Assembly (NCBI RefSeq): GCF_050337105.1
Contig: NZ_JAKJSQ010000007.1
Coordinates: 27,669 to 91,668, forward strand
Direction: 5' to 3'
Length of the DNA stretch: 64,000 nt
Source of the DNA: Aliivibrio_A kagoshimensis
Lineage (GTDB): Bacteria > Pseudomonadota > Gammaproteobacteria > Enterobacterales > Vibrionaceae
The notes below the pieces were generated by a model. The model saw only the letters and a program-made list of their open reading frames with translations. It was not told the DNA's origin and made no database searches. This document shows, piece after piece, positions 19,601 through 28,641 of this stretch (the stretch's first letter is position 1; every line of letters starts with the position of its first letter). The position numbers and the translations under genes are program-made.

Positions 19601-20683
19601 TTACGAGAGCGCCACCAGTTCGTTGGTATCAACGCCAATTAACACGCTGTCACCATTAGATAAGTGCTGAGTACCTCTGCGATGTGGATCATCCACTAGC
19701 AACTGCTGCCCACCCACATCAATCGCGTACCTGACTAGGTGGCCAAGGAACTCTTGATGAAGAATCTTACCTTCAAGCACCAGTGAAGAGGTAAGTGCTG
19801 AGGTAGGGTCACGACTAATTTCAACACTTTGTGGGCGAAATAGCAGGGACATATCCCCCCGTTTCTCTGTTTGGTACGGGAAGGTAATGCCTGATTCGGT
19901 CGAGAAGATGGTCGACCCTTGATCGTCATTCACTTTACCATTAAGTAAGTTAGCCGTGCCTAAGAAGTCAGCTACGAATCGGTTGGCAGGGTTATCATAA
20001 AGCGAGATAGGTCTTCCTGTCTGCTGAATGATGCCTTGATCAAGCACTGCAATACGATCAGAGATGGTGTTTGCTTCTTCTTGGTCATGGGTAACAAAGA
20101 TGGTAGTGAGTCCCAATTTCCTCTGTAGATCAAGCAGATCTCGACGCATCTGTTCACGCAGGTTAGCATCGAGGTTAGAGAGTGGTTCATCCAACAATAA
20201 CACCTGAGGTTCAACCACCACAGTACGCGCAATGGCAACACGCTGCTGCTGACCACCAGAGAGCTGAGAGGGGCGTCGATCAGCTAAGTGCATTAAACCA
20301 ACCAGTTCCAGTGCATTATCAACCCGCTCTTTGATCTCTGGTTTTGGGACTTTACGCTCTTCTAGACCATAAGCGACATTCTGGCGTACTGTCATATGTG
20401 GCCAAAGCGCATAACTCTGAAATACCATACCGACGTTACGTTTCCAGGGTGGTAAATCGACAATGTCTTGGCCTCCAATGAGTATCTGACCTTCAGGCGT
20501 TGGGCCAAACCCCGCGATTGCTCGAAGCAGAGTCGACTTCCCTGAACCTGATGGCCCAAGAAAAGCGAAGAACTCACCAGGTTTAATGTCTAAATTTACC
20601 CCTTTAAGCACTTCTGTCTCACCAAAAGAGAGGGAGAGGTTATTAATGGTGATACCCACCTGTTTATCATTATTCAATTTCAT
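19601..20683 (-). CDS. ABC transporter ATP-binding protein (Fbp/Afu-type)
   Basis: A 360-residue cytoplasmic ATPase for the adjacent permease. Walker A is GPSGSGKST near residue 46, the Q-loop lies in VGMVFQSYALWPH, the signature is QLSGGQQQRVAIAR near 145, and Walker B is VLLLDEPLSNLD. A C-terminal TOBE-like regulatory domain starts near residue 285. It is the last gene of the binding protein-permease-ATPase run, 17 bp after the permease. The closest families are FbpC/AfuC and the 2-aminoethylphosphonate PhnT-like ATPases. Iron is the default annotation, but the Pgt-type regulators next door argue for a phosphorylated organic substrate. Confidence 0.9.
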   Translation of the reverse strand: MKLNNDKQVGITINNLSLSFGETEVLKGVNLDIKPGEFFAFLGPSGSGKSTLLRAIAGFGPTPEGQILIGGQDIVDLPPWKRNVGMVFQSYALWPHMTVRQNVAYGLEERKVPKPEIKERVDNALELVGLMHLADRRPSQLSGGQQQRVAIARTVVVEPQVLLLDEPLSNLDANLREQMRRDLLDLQRKLGLTTIFVTHDQEEANTISDRIAVLDQGIIQQTGRPISLYDNPANRFVADFLGTANLLNGKVNDDQGSTIFSTESGITFPYQTEKRGDMSLLFRPQSVEISRDPTSALTSSLVLEGKILHQEFLGHLVRYAIDVGGQQLLVDDPHRRGTQHLSNGDSVLIGVDTNELVALS

Positions 20684-20700
20684 TTTTATTTCTCCTACTC

Positions 20701-22449
20701 TTAATGACTTTTCATGCCGTTCGCTTCACGGGTACGTTCAACGATGTAATGGGATAAGTACGTGGCTAGGCCAACAATAACAACGGCAATGATGCCTAGG
20801 GCTGCGCCGGGGCCACGTCCTGCAGCACTTTGCATAAACACGTATAAACCATAAGCAAGCGGTGCATCTGATTCATTTGAAACCAACATTATGGTGGCAG
20901 ATAGTTCAACTGCGGCGGTAGCAAAAGCGGTAACAAATCCAGCAAGAATACCAGCGGCCATGAGTGGTACAACGATACGCCTCACGGTGGTAGCACGTGT
21001 TGCCCCTAAGTTTTCAGATGCCTCTTCTAAGGCTGGACTTACTTGCTGCAATGACGCCACACATGAGCGCAATGCATAAGGGAGACGACGAACAGAGAGC
21101 GCAATGACAATGATTCCCCACCACGTAGCCATTGGAGCACCAGTAAATGGCATCTCGACATCGTAGAAACTTCTCAAGTAACCAATACCAAGTACCACAC
21201 CAGGAACGGCAAGTGCAGCCATGGCACCAAAGTCTAACCATTTACGGCCAAGAATTTTGGTCCGCCAAACTAAGTAGGCAATTGCAGTACCTAGAATGAC
21301 ATCGGCTAAACCAGCCATGCCCGCATACATTAAGGTGTTTGCAATAAATCCAGACGCTTGATCAAAAGCCGTAGCATAGTGCGCCAGGGTATAAGCATCA
21401 GGGAGTGGGCTATAACTCCAGATGGTGCCGAAAGAGAGCAGTAATAGTGCGATATGAGGCGATAATACCAATAAGAGTAAGAAGATGATGACGCCATAAC
21501 ACATCACAAGTTCTTTGGGTTTTAGCTCGCGTTTAGAAAGACCACCGCCCCCTTTTTGAGTGGTTGAGTAATCTTTTCCTTTAAGAGCAAGAAAGGCGAT
21601 CCACAGGGCGAATACCGAAAAGGCCACCAAGATAACCGAGATAACGTAACCCATAGGATCACTGATACCGACTGAGGTAATTCGTAAATACGCTTGTGGA
21701 GCCAGCATATTATTTACGTTAAGCAACAGAGGTGTGCCTAAATCATCAAAAACTTTGACAAACACCAGTGAAGCACCCGCCACATAACCTGGTAGGGCTA
21801 GTGGGAATACAATTTTTCGGAACAGTTTCAACCCTGAAGAACCCAGAGATTGTGCAGACTCTTCCATTGAGCTATCAATGTTCTGTAGGGCTGCTGATAG
21901 ATTAATGAGAATGAATGGGAAGTAGTGAACACTCTGAACAAAAATCACACCGTTTAACCCTTCCATCACTGGAACGGTAAAGCCTAGATACTCATCCAAT
22001 AACAGATTCATGGTACCGTTTTCACCAAACAATAGCTGCATGGCAACCGCACCAATGAAGGGGGGCATGATCAATGGCACAATGCCCAATGTTTGGATAA
22101 GCACGGTACCACGAAATTTAAATCGACTGGTAAAGTAGGCCAGTGGTAGCGCGAATATTGACGCTAAGATCACCGACATAAAGGCGACATAGAAAGAGTT
22201 AAAAAATGACTCTCTAAACAGGCTACTGCTAAAGAAATCGACAAAGTTAACCAGTGACAATGCACCGGATTGGTCTTGAAAAGCGACATAGATAACTTTC
22301 AAAACAGGAACAAATAGGAATACCAAAATAAAAGCGGCAATAGTCAGAGCGGCTAAATAGAGGCCCCAATCTTCTCTGATTTTTTTTAGCAAACTCTTGT
22401 GTTGGGCTGATTTAGAGCTGCTTTTCTGTGGTAACGACACCGTACTCAT
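20701..22449 (-). CDS. ABC transporter permease, two fused membrane domains
   Basis: A 582-residue inner-membrane protein with two consecutive binding-protein-dependent transport domains, about 12 helices in all. Each half carries an EAA-like loop: ESAQSLGSSGLKLFRKIVFPLALPG in the first and EASENLGATRATTVRRIVVPLM in the second. This fused form is typical of FbpB/AfuB. I chose ATG 22449 (MSTVSLPQ), which has GGAG 6 nt upstream; in-frame starts at 22461 and 22500 lack one. It follows the binding protein gene by 77 bp. Confidence 0.92.
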   Translation of the reverse strand: MSTVSLPQKSSSKSAQHKSLLKKIREDWGLYLAALTIAAFILVFLFVPVLKVIYVAFQDQSGALSLVNFVDFFSSSLFRESFFNSFYVAFMSVILASIFALPLAYFTSRFKFRGTVLIQTLGIVPLIMPPFIGAVAMQLLFGENGTMNLLLDEYLGFTVPVMEGLNGVIFVQSVHYFPFILINLSAALQNIDSSMEESAQSLGSSGLKLFRKIVFPLALPGYVAGASLVFVKVFDDLGTPLLLNVNNMLAPQAYLRITSVGISDPMGYVISVILVAFSVFALWIAFLALKGKDYSTTQKGGGGLSKRELKPKELVMCYGVIIFLLLLVLSPHIALLLLSFGTIWSYSPLPDAYTLAHYATAFDQASGFIANTLMYAGMAGLADVILGTAIAYLVWRTKILGRKWLDFGAMAALAVPGVVLGIGYLRSFYDVEMPFTGAPMATWWGIIVIALSVRRLPYALRSCVASLQQVSPALEEASENLGATRATTVRRIVVPLMAAGILAGFVTAFATAAVELSATIMLVSNESDAPLAYGLYVFMQSAAGRGPGAALGIIAVVIVGLATYLSHYIVERTREANGMKSH

Positions 22450-22526
22450 GGCTGTCTCCATTACAGATGGGTAAAAGGCTGCGAGGGAACTATCCCTCAC
22501 AGCTAGAGGGTTTAAGGGTTATTGGG

Positions 22527-23867
22527 TTACAGTAGGTCTAAAGCTTGCTCAGCAAGTTCTTCAGCCTTCTCGTAATTCATAACCACTTGTTTATCCCACG
22601 ACTGTTCAATCTCAGCTTGTCGAGCACCAACCTTATCGGTCGCTTTCTTACGCTTCTTGGTGAAAACCGCAGCGAACTCAGGATCAGAGGCTTGTTTAGC
22701 GGTAATTGGCAGTTGATTGATCAGCTCTTTTGCTTGAGCAACTAGCGCCAGTGCTGCTTGGTTATTTGCCGCTTTGGCTTTGGTTTCAGCCTCTTGAATT
22801 TCTTGAGTGGCTTCACGAAGCTCATCGAGGCGGTAGGTGATCATTACATCAAACAGACTGTTTACGACGTTATAACGTGATTTTGAGAGGTTTAAATCAA
22901 AATCGACTGAACCGATATCTTGGCCTGTGAATGGGTTTGGAAAACTGTCAGGCGCTTTAGAGTAAACGGCAGGGTTAACAGGTAAACGCTGAATTTTCTC
23001 ATTGAGTAGCAGTTCCTGTCCCTCTTCAGAGAGAAGGAAATCAATAAAGGCATTCGCATTTTCTGGGTGTGGGGCGTTATTAATCTTACCGACATTCGCA
23101 GGAACCAGAGAGGTGACGCTTGGGTAGTGGAAGTCGACAGGGAAACCGCTGGCTTTGGATGAGAAGCCGAAGAAATCGATAACGATACCAACGCCAAATG
23201 CACCACTGTTTACGCCATCAGGTACCCCAAAGCTTCGTTCTGTAACCGTTTTAAAGTTGCCTGACATTGCTTTAAGTGCAGCCCAGCCATCTTGCCAGCC
23301 TTTACCTTGAATGATTGCTTCAACGGTTAAGTGAGTGGTTCCTGAACGAGAAGGTGCTGACATCCCTACATGCTTGTAGTAGACAGGGTCAGCAAGATCG
23401 ACCCACTCTTTAGGGATAGGCAGTTTTTTCGCTTTCATGTAACGTTCGTTCCACATGATGCCGTAACCTGATAATGCAAAACCTTTGTAGTATCCGGCGG
23501 GATCATTAATTGGGAAAGAACCTACTTTTTCTGGAATGCCCTCAACAGAGGAGTCATATTTGGCGAGCAAGTTATTGTCTTTTAAAACCTCAAAGGCATC
23601 TGGTGCCGATGCCCAGAAAATATCAGACGCATTTTTAGAGGATGTCTCTTGTACGTACTTGATGCCCGACGTGGTTTTTTTCTTCAATATTTCTACTTTT
23701 ACGTTCGGGTATTTTTTTTCAAATGCACTTTTATAGACATCCGTAACATCATTAGAAAACGACGTAACGATAACCAGCTTGTCTTCCATTGCATTTGCTA
23801 TTGAACTGAAGCCTAAAGCTGAAGTAATTGCACAGCTAAGAGTCAGTAGTTTCCATCCATTTTTCAT
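22527..23867 (-). CDS. ABC transporter substrate-binding protein (Fbp/AfuA family)
   Basis: A 446-residue periplasmic binding protein. A signal peptide (MKNGWKLLTLSCAITSALGF, cleavage near IANA) precedes a type II binding fold. The ligand loop PSRSGTTHLTVE, RSFGVPDGVNSG and SRYNVVNSLFDVMI are closely matched in the sensor protein PgtC encoded 4 kb upstream, so the two are paralogues. It is about 100 residues longer than classical FbpA/AfuA, with a helical, Lys/Glu-rich C-terminal tail. I chose ATG 23867 (ACGGAG 8 nt upstream). A sigma54-type promoter lies 60 bp upstream. The substrate is probably a phosphorylated C3 or sugar compound, by analogy with PgtC and AfuA; iron cannot be excluded from sequence alone. 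Confidence 0.88.
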   Translation of the reverse strand: MKNGWKLLTLSCAITSALGFSSIANAMEDKLVIVTSFSNDVTDVYKSAFEKKYPNVKVEILKKKTTSGIKYVQETSSKNASDIFWASAPDAFEVLKDNNLLAKYDSSVEGIPEKVGSFPINDPAGYYKGFALSGYGIMWNERYMKAKKLPIPKEWVDLADPVYYKHVGMSAPSRSGTTHLTVEAIIQGKGWQDGWAALKAMSGNFKTVTERSFGVPDGVNSGAFGVGIVIDFFGFSSKASGFPVDFHYPSVTSLVPANVGKINNAPHPENANAFIDFLLSEEGQELLLNEKIQRLPVNPAVYSKAPDSFPNPFTGQDIGSVDFDLNLSKSRYNVVNSLFDVMITYRLDELREATQEIQEAETKAKAANNQAALALVAQAKELINQLPITAKQASDPEFAAVFTKKRKKATDKVGARQAEIEQSWDKQVVMNYEKAEELAEQALDLL

Positions 23868-23926
23868 AGTTTCGCTCCGTAAGCGTAGGTACATTAATGA
23901 AGTACTGCTTAATTCGAAACGACTAT

Positions 23927-23943
23927 TACAACTCTTGTGCCAA
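23927..23943 (-). promoter_or_regulatory. Sigma54-type promoter of the ABC transporter operon
   Basis: On the minus strand TTGGCACAAGAGTTGTA matches the sigma54 consensus TGGCAC-N5-TTGC. The GG doublet of the -24 element is exactly 10 nt from the GT (consensus GC) of the -12 element. Transcription would start near 23915, giving a leader of about 48 nt before the ATG at 23867. The preceding gene encodes an NtrC-type activator, which sigma54 promoters need. Confidence 0.7.
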
Positions 23944-23999
23944 CAATTGAACAATTTTATCTATTTGAATTATAAGAAATATAATATGATCGCTCTATA

Positions 24000-24056
24000 T
24001 TGATGAGTCATATTCGTGAATGAATTGTTAATAATATGTTACCTATGACTCATCAA
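24000..24056. promoter_or_regulatory. 13-bp inverted repeat, candidate PgtA enhancer sites
   Basis: TTGATGAGTCATA (24000-24012) and its exact complement TATGACTCATCAA (24044-24056) flank 31 bp. Each arm contains the near-palindrome TGAGTCA. They lie about 60 and 110 bp upstream of the sigma54 -24 element, the normal distance for NtrC-type activator sites; the distal arm overlaps the 3' end of pgtA. No T-run follows, so this does not look like a terminator. Confidence 0.5.
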
Positions 24057-25422
24057 ATGCGATATCAGTGTGATCTCTATCGTGTTCATTGAGGTAATCT
24101 TCACGCTTTAGGTCAAACTTCTTCATTCTTAAGTAGAGGTTTTTACGTGGAATATCCAGATGTTCAGCCGTTTTTCCTATCTGCCCCTCAAACAGTCGTA
24201 AGGTGCTATCGATGATGGTGTACTCACACTGGTTAAGCTGGGCGCCTAGGCTCTGAGGTTGTGAACTGGTGTCTGGCTGTATGATGTCGGAAATGCCTAA
24301 TACGATTCGATCTGCTTCATTCATTAATTCACGAACATTGCCTGGCCATTCATGGTTGATTAACTGGTTAAAATGACTTGGGAGAAGCACTGGCGATCGA
24401 CGTTGGTGGCGTTTTTCAGCTTGGTTGATAAAGTGGCTGAGCAGCAGTGGAATGTCCTCTTTTCTCTGGCGCAGTGTGGGAATGTCTAATGAGGCAACAT
24501 TTAATCGATAATAGAGGTCTTCGCGGAAAATGCCCGATGTTGAGCAGAGTCGTAGATCGGATTTGGAGGCCGATATTACTTTAAGATCGACCTCTATGAT
24601 CTGATTACTACCCACCCTTTCAAGCTCCCCCTCCTGAATCACGCGCAACAATCTTATTTGCGCAGTCAGTGGCATGCTCTCAATTTCATCAAGAAATAGA
24701 GTTCCTCCGGAAGCGTGCTCTATTTTGCCAATGCGTTTTTTACTGGCTCCAGTAAAACTCCCAACCTCATGGCCAAACAGTTCGGATTCGATCAAGTTTT
24801 CTGGAAGGGCTCCACAGTTAATGGCAACGAAATGGTGTTGGCTGCGATCTGAAAACGTATGTAAAGCACGGGCAATTTTCTCTTTTCCAGTGCCAGTCTC
24901 ACCGTTTAAGACAATGTTCACATCAGCATTGGCCAAGGTGAGTAGTCGATGTTTCAGTTTTACCATGGCATCAGATTGACCAATCAATAGCTCATCCAGG
25001 CTGATGTGCCTTGGCGATTCTGATTTTAGTCGGCGGTTTTCTAAGGTTAAGGTACGGTGCTTTATCGCCTTATCCACAATACCAAGCAGGTGCTCTGGAT
25101 GCAGCGGCTTTTCAAGAAAATCAAACGCGCCCTCTTTAACACAGTTCAGAGCCATCTCAATATCAGCATGACCGGAAATGAGAATAAAGGGTAACTCAGG
25201 ATCAATGGTATGCACCTGTTTCATGAAGGTGATGCCATCCATGCTTGGCATACGAATATCGGAAACCACAATATAATTTGAATCGTAGTGCAGTTTCGGG
25301 ATCGCATTATCCGGTGTTGAGAAGGCCGAAACAGTGAAGTTTTTTAACTGCAGTATTTCACTGAGACTCTCTCGTAGCTCTTGATTATCTTCAACTAAAA
25401 TTACGTGTGCTTGATGAGGCAT
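24043..25422 (-). CDS. pgtA: Sigma54-dependent response regulator, PgtA-like
   Basis: A 459-residue NtrC-family activator. The receiver domain (1-120) has Asp55 in VVSDIRMPSMDG. The AAA+ domain (about 140-370) has Walker A GETGTGKEK, FLDEIESMP as Walker B, and the sigma54-contact loop, which reads GSFTGA instead of GAFTGA. A Fis-type HTH ends the protein (GKTAEHLDIPRKNLYLRMKK). In Salmonella PgtA activates phosphoglycerate uptake when signalled by PgtB/PgtC. Its start overlaps the end of pgtB by 22 bp. The likely target is the sigma54 promoter immediately downstream. Confidence 0.85.
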   Translation of the reverse strand: MPHQAHVILVEDNQELRESLSEILQLKNFTVSAFSTPDNAIPKLHYDSNYIVVSDIRMPSMDGITFMKQVHTIDPELPFILISGHADIEMALNCVKEGAFDFLEKPLHPEHLLGIVDKAIKHRTLTLENRRLKSESPRHISLDELLIGQSDAMVKLKHRLLTLANADVNIVLNGETGTGKEKIARALHTFSDRSQHHFVAINCGALPENLIESELFGHEVGSFTGASKKRIGKIEHASGGTLFLDEIESMPLTAQIRLLRVIQEGELERVGSNQIIEVDLKVISASKSDLRLCSTSGIFREDLYYRLNVASLDIPTLRQRKEDIPLLLSHFINQAEKRHQRRSPVLLPSHFNQLINHEWPGNVRELMNEADRIVLGISDIIQPDTSSQPQSLGAQLNQCEYTIIDSTLRLFEGQIGKTAEHLDIPRKNLYLRMKKFDLKREDYLNEHDRDHTDIAFDES

Positions 25423-27410
25423 AAGCGGATCTCCGTTCCTTGGTTGATCTGCGAAGATAGGGTGATATTACCACCGAAATCTTTAATGATATTATGAGAA
25501 ATTGACATGCCTAACCCAAGCCCTTCACCAACCTCTTTGGTGGTGTAGAAGGGTTCAAATATATTTTGAGGCCGGTCACTGTCTATGCCACAACCGTTGT
25601 CGGTAATGGTCAGTACAATCTGTTCGTTGTTAATAGCTGAACTGTGGATCTGTATGAGAGGCGTTAAGGTTTGATGTTGTTGTCGTACCTTAATCGCATC
25701 AATCGCGTTACTGATTAAATTTACTATGACCTGTTCTAATCGAATAGGATCAGCCAGTACTGAGTGGCTATCATCAATGGTGAGTGCAAACCATTGGTCA
25801 GTAATTTGTGTATCGGTAAATAGCGAGATACTGTCCTCAACCACCCTGTTTAATGAGGTTGAGCTGAGTTTTCCGCTGCTCTTTCTTGAGAAAGATTTAA
25901 GATGCTGACATAACTTAGTCGCGCGATCGGTGATGTTATTGATTTTCTCTAACTTCAATGCCAACGAGTCAAACTGTTGCTGCTCTAAGTACTGGTTAGC
26001 CAAATAGGTGTTGGATTTAATGGCCGCCAGCGGTTGACTAAATTCGTGTACGATCCCCGCGGTTAATTGACCTAGCATTGCGAGTTTGCTGGCTTGGGTT
26101 AACTCATTTTGGGTATTACGTAGGTCGTTTTCCGTCTGTACTCGATGCGCAATCTCCTCTTTTAGCTTGTCGTTCGTCTGTTCAAGTTGTTGAGTATATT
26201 GCTGGATACGCAGTGCATTGGTATTAAATACCTGAGTGGCTTGAGAGAGCTTCGCTAACTCATCATTTCCACGTACTTGTGTTGGGGTTAAGGTCTCTCC
26301 CATTGCGAGATGTCGCATACTTCTTAAAATTGTAGAGAGTCGATTAAGCAGTTGAGACTTCAAGTACCAACCAACCACGAGCGATAAAACGGCGACACAA
26401 ATGATGGTAATAGTTAGGTTTTTTTGACTCTTCACCATGGCATCAGAGAGTGCTTGAATGGAGGACTCAGTATCATGTTGAGCTTGAATAACGGCTTGAG
26501 TCACGATCAGCTTTACTCTCTGAATGAGGTATTGGTTCTCAAGCAACAGTTCTTTATTCGCTTCTTGTAGTTGCAGGGCTTTTAAACTGACTTGAATGAC
26601 ATTGTTGCTGTCATTGATACGTAGGTTTAGCTGTTCAGCAATCTGTCTGATGGTAACAGTACTGGGAATTGTCACCAGTAGGTGAAGTTGTTGTTTGATG
26701 GCAAAGAATGTTTCATCAATCACACTTTGAGTAGAGAGAATTTCTGAACGAGTAGACAGTAGGGTTGAGCGCTGCAATAGGTCAAAGACGAGATTAATGT
26801 TTGTTTCAAGCGTCAGCAGCTGATGGCGAATATCACTCTGCGTACCAAGGGTTTTAATCTCTTGGTGAGTTAACGTTCTGTTTTGACTTAGGCGTTTAAT
26901 GAGTAAATTGAGGTTATAGATACTGTCATTAATAAGAGGAGTGATCTCATCAATAAACTCGATCTGCATCCAGTGAAGAAGTTGCCTCTTCTCCTCTTTT
27001 TGACTCTGTATTGTCAGTCGTAATCGAGCATTGATATTCAGTGAGGAGATGTTCTCAGTGATTGCTTCTTTTAAAAATATCAGTTCATGATGACTTTCTG
27101 GAACGATACCTTGTTGGCTAAATTGAGAGAGCTTTGGCAGGCTGGTGGTCAAGCGTTGATAAGCGGATGTTAAGCTCACTTTATCTTTCGCCAGCATTAA
27201 GTTCGTCGCATCGGTGGCGATCTGTCCTCCGATTTCAGCAAACAATGATGCAGCAGCAATCGTTGGTATCTGTTCGGTGGAAACTCGTTCTACCGAATTG
27301 GTTAGCTTTTGAAAAGAGAAGGTGGTTGATACCATGAACGAGATAGCGATACAGCCTAACAATAGGTAGAGGGCGAGAATACGGGTAGCAATGCTATTTC
27401 TCTTTTGCAT
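25401..27410 (-). CDS. pgtB: Sensor histidine kinase, PgtB-like
   Basis: A 669-residue inner-membrane kinase; Salmonella PgtB is about the same size. An N-terminal membrane segment (about 10-32) leads into a long helical periplasmic domain (to about 330), then a second membrane helix and HAMP. A coiled coil leads into HisKA with His455 in GIVHEFSQPLAA and a HATPase with NLISNAIDAI, DNGCGI and GLGLGMS. The kinase family (HAMP-HisKA-HATPase, FSQPLAAI) resembles DctB. It overlaps pgtC by 17 bp and pgtA by 22 bp, so the trio is translationally coupled. Confidence 0.87.
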   Translation of the reverse strand: MQKRNSIATRILALYLLLGCIAISFMVSTTFSFQKLTNSVERVSTEQIPTIAAASLFAEIGGQIATDATNLMLAKDKVSLTSAYQRLTTSLPKLSQFSQQGIVPESHHELIFLKEAITENISSLNINARLRLTIQSQKEEKRQLLHWMQIEFIDEITPLINDSIYNLNLLIKRLSQNRTLTHQEIKTLGTQSDIRHQLLTLETNINLVFDLLQRSTLLSTRSEILSTQSVIDETFFAIKQQLHLLVTIPSTVTIRQIAEQLNLRINDSNNVIQVSLKALQLQEANKELLLENQYLIQRVKLIVTQAVIQAQHDTESSIQALSDAMVKSQKNLTITIICVAVLSLVVGWYLKSQLLNRLSTILRSMRHLAMGETLTPTQVRGNDELAKLSQATQVFNTNALRIQQYTQQLEQTNDKLKEEIAHRVQTENDLRNTQNELTQASKLAMLGQLTAGIVHEFSQPLAAIKSNTYLANQYLEQQQFDSLALKLEKINNITDRATKLCQHLKSFSRKSSGKLSSTSLNRVVEDSISLFTDTQITDQWFALTIDDSHSVLADPIRLEQVIVNLISNAIDAIKVRQQHQTLTPLIQIHSSAINNEQIVLTITDNGCGIDSDRPQNIFEPFYTTKEVGEGLGLGMSISHNIIKDFGGNITLSSQINQGTEIRLCLIKHT

Positions 27411-28635
27411 TTAACACCTCTGGCTCTTTTCCGTCGACTAATAGCTGGGTTGCTTTCTCTAGTTGGAGGTTGGAAATTTGGCGCCACTGCTGGCTAATTC
27501 GCTGATAAAACTCATGGTGTTTATTGATTGGGCTTAAGCGTCTGTTGAGCTCCGGGTCACTGGCGACGGACTCTGCAATGGGCGTTTGAGTCGCTCGTTG
27601 TTTACTTTGACGTTTCAATGCGGGATAGAGAACGCTATCGATGGAGTACCATTCACGCCAAAAAACACCGAGTTCGTTGATTCGATGACTGATCATTTGA
27701 TCAAAGAGCGTGTTGACTACATGGTAACGACTGGCAGATAAGGCGAGATCGAAATGAAAAGGCGTCGCACTTTCAACCCGTTGCTTGTTTTCTAAAGAGA
27801 TACGGTTGACACTCGGTAGGCTGAGTAGTGATTGCCCCTGTTCAGAGAGTAAAAACGAGACAAAAACTCGGCTAATCATCTCCTGCTCAGTGGAAGCGGT
27901 GATCGCCACTGTTGCTGGTAACAGTGGAGTATTAGGCAGAGGTGCAAAACCAACATTGTGGCCACTGTCTAGTGCACTGCGGTAAAAAAAGTCCACAACA
28001 GGAGCAATGCCAAAACGCTGTTTTAAAATCCCTTCACGAACACCAAAACTCCGGGCTGTAATGGTCGCTAAATTCCCTCCTAACTGTTGTAACAGTGCCC
28101 AACCTTCATTCCAGCCATATTGCTGCAGTATCAGTTCGATCATCAAATGATTGGTGCCGGATCGCGAAGGAGCACTTAGGGCGATGGTGTGCTGATAGTG
28201 TGGCTTAAGAAGATCGTTCCAGTTAGAAGGGGGAGGAAGTTGATTATCAGATAAGAAATCATTGTGCCAAAAAAGGCCAAATTGAGACCAAGCAAATGTT
28301 TCAAAATGGTGCGGGCTACTTAAATTGATTTTTTGCAGCAACTGTTGCTGCTGTAACATCATCATGGCATCCGAAGAGCTTAACCACACAATATCGGGTT
28401 TTGGTTCTCTATTCTGTTGAATATGAGTAATGACCGCTGGGGTGTTTTTATTAAATACTTTTACTAATAGTTGGGGGTTTTTCTGTTCAAATTCTTTGAC
28501 GATTGGGAGATAAAAACTTTCAGGGAAAGAGGTTAATATCACCACTTTGTTTGGATTGGCTTTCACATAGAAAGAGAACGCACTGCCAATTATGATGGCG
28601 AAGAATAGGGTGTTAATCCAAGTGCGAACTGTCAT
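27394..28635 (-). CDS. pgtC: Periplasmic sensor binding protein, PgtC-like
   Basis: A 413-residue exported protein: a hydrophobic leader (residues 5-22, likely cleavage after VKA) and a type II periplasmic binding fold. PSRSGTNHLMIE, RSFGVREGIL and SRYHVVNTLFDQMI are nearly the same as in the transporter's binding protein, which shows common descent. In Salmonella, PgtC with PgtB senses phosphoglycerates and phosphoenolpyruvate in the periplasm. It is the first gene of pgtC-pgtB-pgtA. An inverted repeat lies just upstream. No PgtP-type permease is present in the window; the ABC transporter takes its place. Confidence 0.85.
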   Translation of the reverse strand: MTVRTWINTLFFAIIIGSAFSFYVKANPNKVVILTSFPESFYLPIVKEFEQKNPQLLVKVFNKNTPAVITHIQQNREPKPDIVWLSSSDAMMMLQQQQLLQKINLSSPHHFETFAWSQFGLFWHNDFLSDNQLPPPSNWNDLLKPHYQHTIALSAPSRSGTNHLMIELILQQYGWNEGWALLQQLGGNLATITARSFGVREGILKQRFGIAPVVDFFYRSALDSGHNVGFAPLPNTPLLPATVAITASTEQEMISRVFVSFLLSEQGQSLLSLPSVNRISLENKQRVESATPFHFDLALSASRYHVVNTLFDQMISHRINELGVFWREWYSIDSVLYPALKRQSKQRATQTPIAESVASDPELNRRLSPINKHHEFYQRISQQWRQISNLQLEKATQLLVDGKEPEVLNAKEK

Positions 28636-28641
28636 AGCAAC

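Noticed and set aside
19601..23867. Calling the ABC genes fbpABC for iron uptake
   Set aside because: Family similarity alone supports it; no Fur-box-like site was seen, and the adjacent Pgt-type sensor with a paralogous binding protein points to another substrate.
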